Assembly (NCBI RefSeq): GCF_009908285.1 | Contig: NZ_JAAARM010000027.1 | Location: 34,191-98,190 of the forward strand | From: Pseudomonas sp. Fl4BN1 | Lineage (GTDB): Bacteria > Pseudomonadota > Gammaproteobacteria > Pseudomonadales > Pseudomonadaceae | Direction: 5' to 3' | DNA: 64,000 bases | Shown here: piece by piece, positions 60,625-64,000 of the stretch | How positions within the stretch are numbered: position 1 is the stretch's first letter | Layout: every line of letters begins with the position of its first letter | The notes under the pieces: generated by a model | The model's database searches: none | Told to the model about the DNA's origin: nothing | What the model saw: only the letters and a program-made list of their open reading frames with translations | Position numbers and translations under genes: made by a program

Positions 60625-62091
60625 CTACAGGTGCGGCTGGTCCTGGGGCAAGCCGAGCAGGTGGTGCAGGGTGTTGATCAGCGATTGCTGGCGCAGCCGG
60701 TCCTCCTGGTGCCGGGCTTCGGCTGCGGCGACGTCGGCGCTGCAGTGCGGGCAGGTGCTCTCATGGGCATGGATGTACTCCAGGCAACTGCGGCACAGGG
60801 CCAGGCGCGGCGGGATACGGCCTTCGGCGGGGGAGGCGTGGCCCTGGTTGACCCAGGCCAGCTTGATCACCTGGCCGCTGTCACTGACGCTGGACACCGC
60901 TTCACCGGTGTCGATGCGTTCGGTGATCAGGTCGAAGCGGCCCACGGAGAAGGACGCCGGGCCGGCCTCTTCAAGCTTGACGATGCGTTCGCGCAGGCCC
61001 TTTTTCTGCAGGTCCAGGGTCCGGTAATGGCAGTAGGGATTGTTCCCCGGCTTGCCCAGCAACGAGTGCGAGGTCCAGGTGCAGCCGCCGCGGCAGACGT
61101 CGTTGTAATAGCAGGTACGGCAGTAGCCCCAGAGGTCATCCACCGAGCGCAGGCGGCCGAAATGGATGCCTTCGCTGTAGTGCCAGATGTCGTGCAGGCT
61201 CATGTTGCGCACGTTGCCGCCGGAGAAACCCACGGTGGCCAGGGACGGGCAGCCCTTGACCGTGCCGTCGGCCTCCAGGGCCAGCACCGTTTGCCCGGCG
61301 GCGCAGCCGCTCCAGTGCACGCGGTCGTCGCCAAAGCCGCGCCACATGTGCTCGTAGGGGCCGTAGTAGCCGATGTTGTTGCCGATGTTCATCAGCAGCC
61401 CGCGCTCGTTGCCTTCGCGGTACAGGCGCGCCAGCAGCGGCATCACTTCCAGCAGTTGATAGGGCTGCATCAGCAGTTCGGGGTGATCCACGGCGTTGCC
61501 CATGGCCACCGTCAACTGGATCTGCCAGTGGCGGGCGCCGGCGTCGATGATCAAGTCCATCAGGGCCGGCAGGTCGGGCAGGGTGGCGGCGCCGATCTGC
61601 GTGTTGACGCTGACCTTGAGCCCCGCCTGGTTGGCCCGGCGCAGGGTGTCCAGGGCTTTGTCGAAGGAGCCGGGGACGTTGCGCACCGCGTCATGCAGCG
61701 GCGCCAGGCCGTCCAGGGACACGCCGACACCGTCGAGCCCGGCGTCCACCGCGGCTTGCATCTTGGCCGGGGTCAGGTTGCGCCCGCCGGTCTGGATCGC
61801 TACGTACATGCCGTGGTCGTGGATGGCCTGGATCAGTCGGGTCCAGTCCTTGCGCAAATAGGCTTCGCCACCGATCAGGGTGACTTCCCGGGTGCCCAGG
61901 GCGGCGATGGAATCGATCACCGAGAGGCATTCCTGGGTGCTCAGTTCACCGGGACGTCGATGCCCGGCGCGGGAGCCGCAATGCAGGCACTTGAGGTCGC
62001 AGGCGAGGGTGATTTCCCAGACCACGTGCACCGGCACATAGCGCTTGAGGTCGGTTTCGCTGAGGTAGCGGGCGGGGAGACGGTCTGACAT
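60625..62091 (-). CDS. Radical SAM/SPASM maturase associated with GDL-motif proteins
   Basis: The ATG at 62091 (aaggatc upstream) gives 488 residues. The radical SAM cluster motif is C31-D-L-K-C35-L-H-C38 in WEITLACDLKCLHC, followed by the SAM-binding IGGEAYLR. From about residue 270 a SPASM domain supplies auxiliary-cluster cysteines (SGCAAGQTVLALEADGTVKG, then CP; WGYCRTCYYNDVCRGGC; NPYCHYR). After it comes an extra tail with a zinc-ribbon pattern, CRSC-x(10)-CPHC, and a final helix. It is the last gene of a minus-strand operon behind three DUF1843-tailed proteins, its likely substrates. I recall the annotation name 'GDL motif peptide-associated radical SAM/SPASM maturase'; the reaction is not known to me. 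Confidence 0.88.
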   Translation of the reverse strand: MSDRLPARYLSETDLKRYVPVHVVWEITLACDLKCLHCGSRAGHRRPGELSTQECLSVIDSIAALGTREVTLIGGEAYLRKDWTRLIQAIHDHGMYVAIQTGGRNLTPAKMQAAVDAGLDGVGVSLDGLAPLHDAVRNVPGSFDKALDTLRRANQAGLKVSVNTQIGAATLPDLPALMDLIIDAGARHWQIQLTVAMGNAVDHPELLMQPYQLLEVMPLLARLYREGNERGLLMNIGNNIGYYGPYEHMWRGFGDDRVHWSGCAAGQTVLALEADGTVKGCPSLATVGFSGGNVRNMSLHDIWHYSEGIHFGRLRSVDDLWGYCRTCYYNDVCRGGCTWTSHSLLGKPGNNPYCHYRTLDLQKKGLRERIVKLEEAGPASFSVGRFDLITERIDTGEAVSSVSDSGQVIKLAWVNQGHASPAEGRIPPRLALCRSCLEYIHAHESTCPHCSADVAAAEARHQEDRLRQQSLINTLHHLLGLPQDQPHL

Positions 62092-62226
62092 GAAAGATCC
62101 TTGCGTACCCAGCGGTACGCGGCACCAACCCATCGAAATAGGCGCGCCTTCCTTGAGCGGCAATGGCGCGATAGGTACAGCGGGACCCGGGGCCGGCGAT
62201 GATCGACCGGCCCCGAGTGCCTGGAC

Positions 62227-62832
62227 TCAGCGCCGTTCCAGGCGGCTGATTTCTGCCTGCAACTGCTGCACCGCCTGGCTCAGGTTTTCACTGTTGGCCA
62301 GTTGTTTTTCGCCTTGGGCCACCAAGGCCTTGAGCCGCGCCAGATCGCCGCTGCTCTGGGCTTCCTGCAACGCCACGGCATACAGCGGATGGGGATGCAG
62401 GTTCGGCTGGTTGGCCTGAGGGGCTCGCTCGGCGGACTGCTGGTCCACCGGTGCCTGGCTCACGGCGGCGTGTTGCACCACATGCCAGTGGCCCAGGTAC
62501 TGATACCGATAGCTGGCAAAGCCGCTGGCCCAGTCGAGGCCGAGGATGCCCTGCAGATGAAAGGTCTCGACGATGTGGCTGGTGGGGCCAACGGGGTTGC
62601 CCGCGAGGTTGAGGATGATGTGTCCCTCGCTGGAAGGGTCCAGTTTGACCTGGGAATAGTCGCCCCAGACATCCGCGTGGAAGTGCACCGGTGGCGAGGT
62701 GCTCTGGGTGATCCGGGCGACGCCGCTGACGCGTTTCTTCGGTGTGTCGACCAGCAAGTCGAGGGTCAGTACGGGGGCCCCGATGACCGGGTTGGCGACG
62801 ATGATACGGGTGTGGAACAGTCCAATTGTCAT
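62227..62832 (-). CDS. DUF1842 + DUF1843 (GDL-motif) protein
   Basis: The ATG at 62832 has an aaggag site and gives 201 residues. Residues 1 to about 125 are a beta-rich DUF1842 domain (MTIGLFHTRIIVANPVIGAP; VHFHADVWGDYSQV; GFASYRYQYLGHWHVVQHA). A Gln/Pro/Ala-rich linker leads to a C-terminal helical DUF1843 module from about 150: PLYAVALQEAQSSGDLARLK, then ALVAQGEK, ending AEISRLERR. No cysteine and no signal peptide are seen. It is the third gene of the operon, 135 bases before the radical SAM gene. It is probably a maturase substrate or carrier; no function is established to my knowledge. Confidence 0.8.
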   Translation of the reverse strand: MTIGLFHTRIIVANPVIGAPVLTLDLLVDTPKKRVSGVARITQSTSPPVHFHADVWGDYSQVKLDPSSEGHIILNLAGNPVGPTSHIVETFHLQGILGLDWASGFASYRYQYLGHWHVVQHAAVSQAPVDQQSAERAPQANQPNLHPHPLYAVALQEAQSSGDLARLKALVAQGEKQLANSENLSQAVQQLQAEISRLERR

Positions 62833-62882
62833 GCTGCAACTCCTTATCTATGGAAGACATCAGGTTCGCTGGACCACCGGTA

Positions 62883-63518
62883 TCAGCGTCGTTCCTGCCG
62901 GCTGATCTCGGCCTTGGCCGAATCCAGTGCCGTGCGGATCAGCGGCAGTTGTTCCAGCTGCTGGGTGGCTACCCGATGCAGGCTTTTCATCTGCGCCAGG
63001 TCGCCGCTGGCGATGGCCCCGTGAATCGGCCCGCCATACAGCGCGGCGCTGGTGGTCTGTACGGCGCTGTTCCTGCCTTGCAGGTCTGGCGTCGACAGCG
63101 TGCTGGACTGCACGGTTTCCTGCAGATGAGCCGGCACCTGGTTCACTGAAACCCAGCTGTGGCCGTTGAAGTACTGGTAGTTGGCGATGCCTTCCTTCCA
63201 GTTGTCGCCGACCACCAGGTGCAGCTTGAAGTTGATGATGGAGTTGGAACCAGGTCCGCCCTGATTGCCCTGGGCGGTGATGAGGATCTTGCTGGACGTG
63301 GGGGACATGACTGTCATGTAGGTGTACTGGCCCCAGACATCACTGTGCAGGTCCAGGGGTGGGTTGACTGCCTGGGTGATCGATGAGGTGCCGCGTACGC
63401 TGTGCTCCGGGGAGTACACCAGCAGGTTGAGGATCAGGGCTGGGGCCCCGGGCTGGGACGTACCGATGCGGTAGCTCAGGGGGAACAGGCCTTCGGCGTG
63501 CGAGTTGGAACCGGACAT
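62883..63518 (-). CDS. DUF1842 + DUF1843 (GDL-motif) protein, paralogue
   Basis: The ATG at 63518 follows ggaggc and gives 211 residues (MSGSNSHAEGLFPLSYRIGT); a longer open frame reaching 63758 is not used because it overlaps the upstream gene and lacks a better start. The N-terminal DUF1842 part matches the neighbour in pattern (LILNLLVYSPEHSVRGTSSI; LDLHSDVWGQYTYM; IANYQYFNGHSWVSVNQVP). The C-terminal module reads ALYGGPIHGAIASGDLAQMK and ends AEISRQERR. There is no cysteine. The gap to the next gene is 50 bases. The pair probably arose by tandem duplication. Confidence 0.8.
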   Translation of the reverse strand: MSGSNSHAEGLFPLSYRIGTSQPGAPALILNLLVYSPEHSVRGTSSITQAVNPPLDLHSDVWGQYTYMTVMSPTSSKILITAQGNQGGPGSNSIINFKLHLVVGDNWKEGIANYQYFNGHSWVSVNQVPAHLQETVQSSTLSTPDLQGRNSAVQTTSAALYGGPIHGAIASGDLAQMKSLHRVATQQLEQLPLIRTALDSAKAEISRQERR

Positions 63519-63553
63519 TTGCTTTGCCTCCATTCGTGACAGGGGAACAGCGA

Positions 63554-63742
63554 TTAGTGGTGTTCCAGGCGGGCGACTTCCTTGGCCAGCTGTTCGTAGG
63601 CGCTGCGCAGATCCTTGGCTTCGGATTTTTTCGGATCGCGCGTGGCCAGCAGGGCTTTCATCTGTGGCAGTTTGCCTTCGGAGATCGCCGACTGAATGGC
63701 CACCCCGTAGGGTGGAATCGTGTGTTGAGATGCGTTGCTCAT
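63554..63742 (-). CDS. DUF1843 (GDL-motif) mini-protein
   Basis: The 62-residue protein starts at ATG 63742, preceded by ggaagg. It is essentially the free-standing form of the module that ends the two following proteins: IPPYGVAIQSAISEGKLPQM, then KALLATRD and a charged helix ending EVARLEHH. GKL replaces GDL. There is no cysteine and no signal peptide. It is the first gene of the operon seen here and is separated from the next by 35 bases. Size and context suggest a ribosomally made precursor peptide or small partner protein for the radical SAM enzyme. Confidence 0.8.
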   Translation of the reverse strand: MSNASQHTIPPYGVAIQSAISEGKLPQMKALLATRDPKKSEAKDLRSAYEQLAKEVARLEHH

Positions 63743-64000
63743 GGCGTGTGCCTTCCATGGGTGTTGAGGGGGCTGCTGTGTTCAGCAGCCTTTGCAGTTA
63801 AGCAGCGCGGTTGGAAATGGAAGGCTAATGGCACATTGATTTAAGGGGTTTCCGACAGGTGGATTCACGCTTGGGAAAGGGTTGTTGCAGAGCCTTTGAG
63901 TGGTCATTCCAAAGGGCGATATGCAGCCGCTGGGTTGATCGCTGGCGGCGATAGATCAGGCGGGATTGGCGGGTTTTTCAGTTGGGGGTGGGGGATTTGC
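63743..64000. promoter_or_regulatory. Upstream region of the GDL operon (window edge)
   Basis: No gene is recognisable in these 258 bases. The operon promoter should lie here if the DUF1843 mini-protein is the first gene. I could not pick -35/-10 elements with confidence, and further upstream genes may lie beyond the window. Confidence 0.4.

Noticed and set aside
63519..63758. 80-residue N-terminal extension of the larger DUF1842 protein
   Set aside because: The extension overlaps the DUF1843 mini-protein gene in another frame, has a basic low-complexity composition, and the ATG at 63518 has a strong ribosome-binding site.

Overview
The window comes from a high-GC fluorescent Pseudomonas. 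The gene content (a ten-residue orfamide-type lipopeptide synthetase, an LlpA lectin-like bacteriocin next to a tRNA-Pro prophage scar, and the Pseudomonas order infC-rpmI-rplT-pheST-ihfA-merR-tRNA-Pro) points to the P. protegens group. This is inferred from content; no database search was run.

Layout. (1) 1-5268: conserved translation block (end of infC, rpmI, rplT, pheS, pheT, ihfA, a MerR regulator) ending in tRNA-Pro(GGG). (2) 5269-14243: accessory region grown on a decayed prophage integrated at tRNA-Pro. It holds an integrase tail joined directly to a holin fragment, a frameshifted SMC/RecF-like phage ATPase, a second holin pair, and a run of secreted or antagonistic proteins: DUF3015, DUF642, an orphan secreted beta-rich protein, and LlpA. 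The last three each sit behind the same repeated leader. (3) 14404-17891: a LysR regulator divergent from two overlapping MFS exporters. (4) 18249-59768: lipopeptide island. Order: outer-membrane NodT-type channel, LuxR regulator (both minus), three NRPS genes of 2+4+4 modules, macA, macB, and a second LuxR regulator. My readings of the A-domain specificity codes give Leu-Glu(?)-Thr-Ile-Leu-Ser-Leu-Leu-Ser-Val, the orfamide order. The synthetases make the peptide, starting on a fatty acyl chain through a starter C domain. Tandem thioesterases release and cyclise it, MacA/MacB plus the NodT-type protein would export it, and the two LuxR proteins probably control it. (5) 60011-60424: a PhnB-like VOC protein. 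(6) 60625-63742: a minus-strand operon of a DUF1843 mini-protein, two DUF1842+DUF1843 proteins and a radical SAM/SPASM protein.

The best candidate for a poorly described system is region 6. Three proteins of different size end in the same roughly 50-residue module (Tyr, then A-x(3)-G-[DK]-L-x(2)-[ML]-K-x-L, then a helix ending E-[IV]-x-R-x-E) and are encoded beside a SPASM maturase with an added zinc-ribbon-like tail. None of the three carries cysteine, so cysteine-based thioether chemistry is unlikely. The second notable signal is the triplicated leader in region 2, whose copies encode related 13-residue mini-ORFs.
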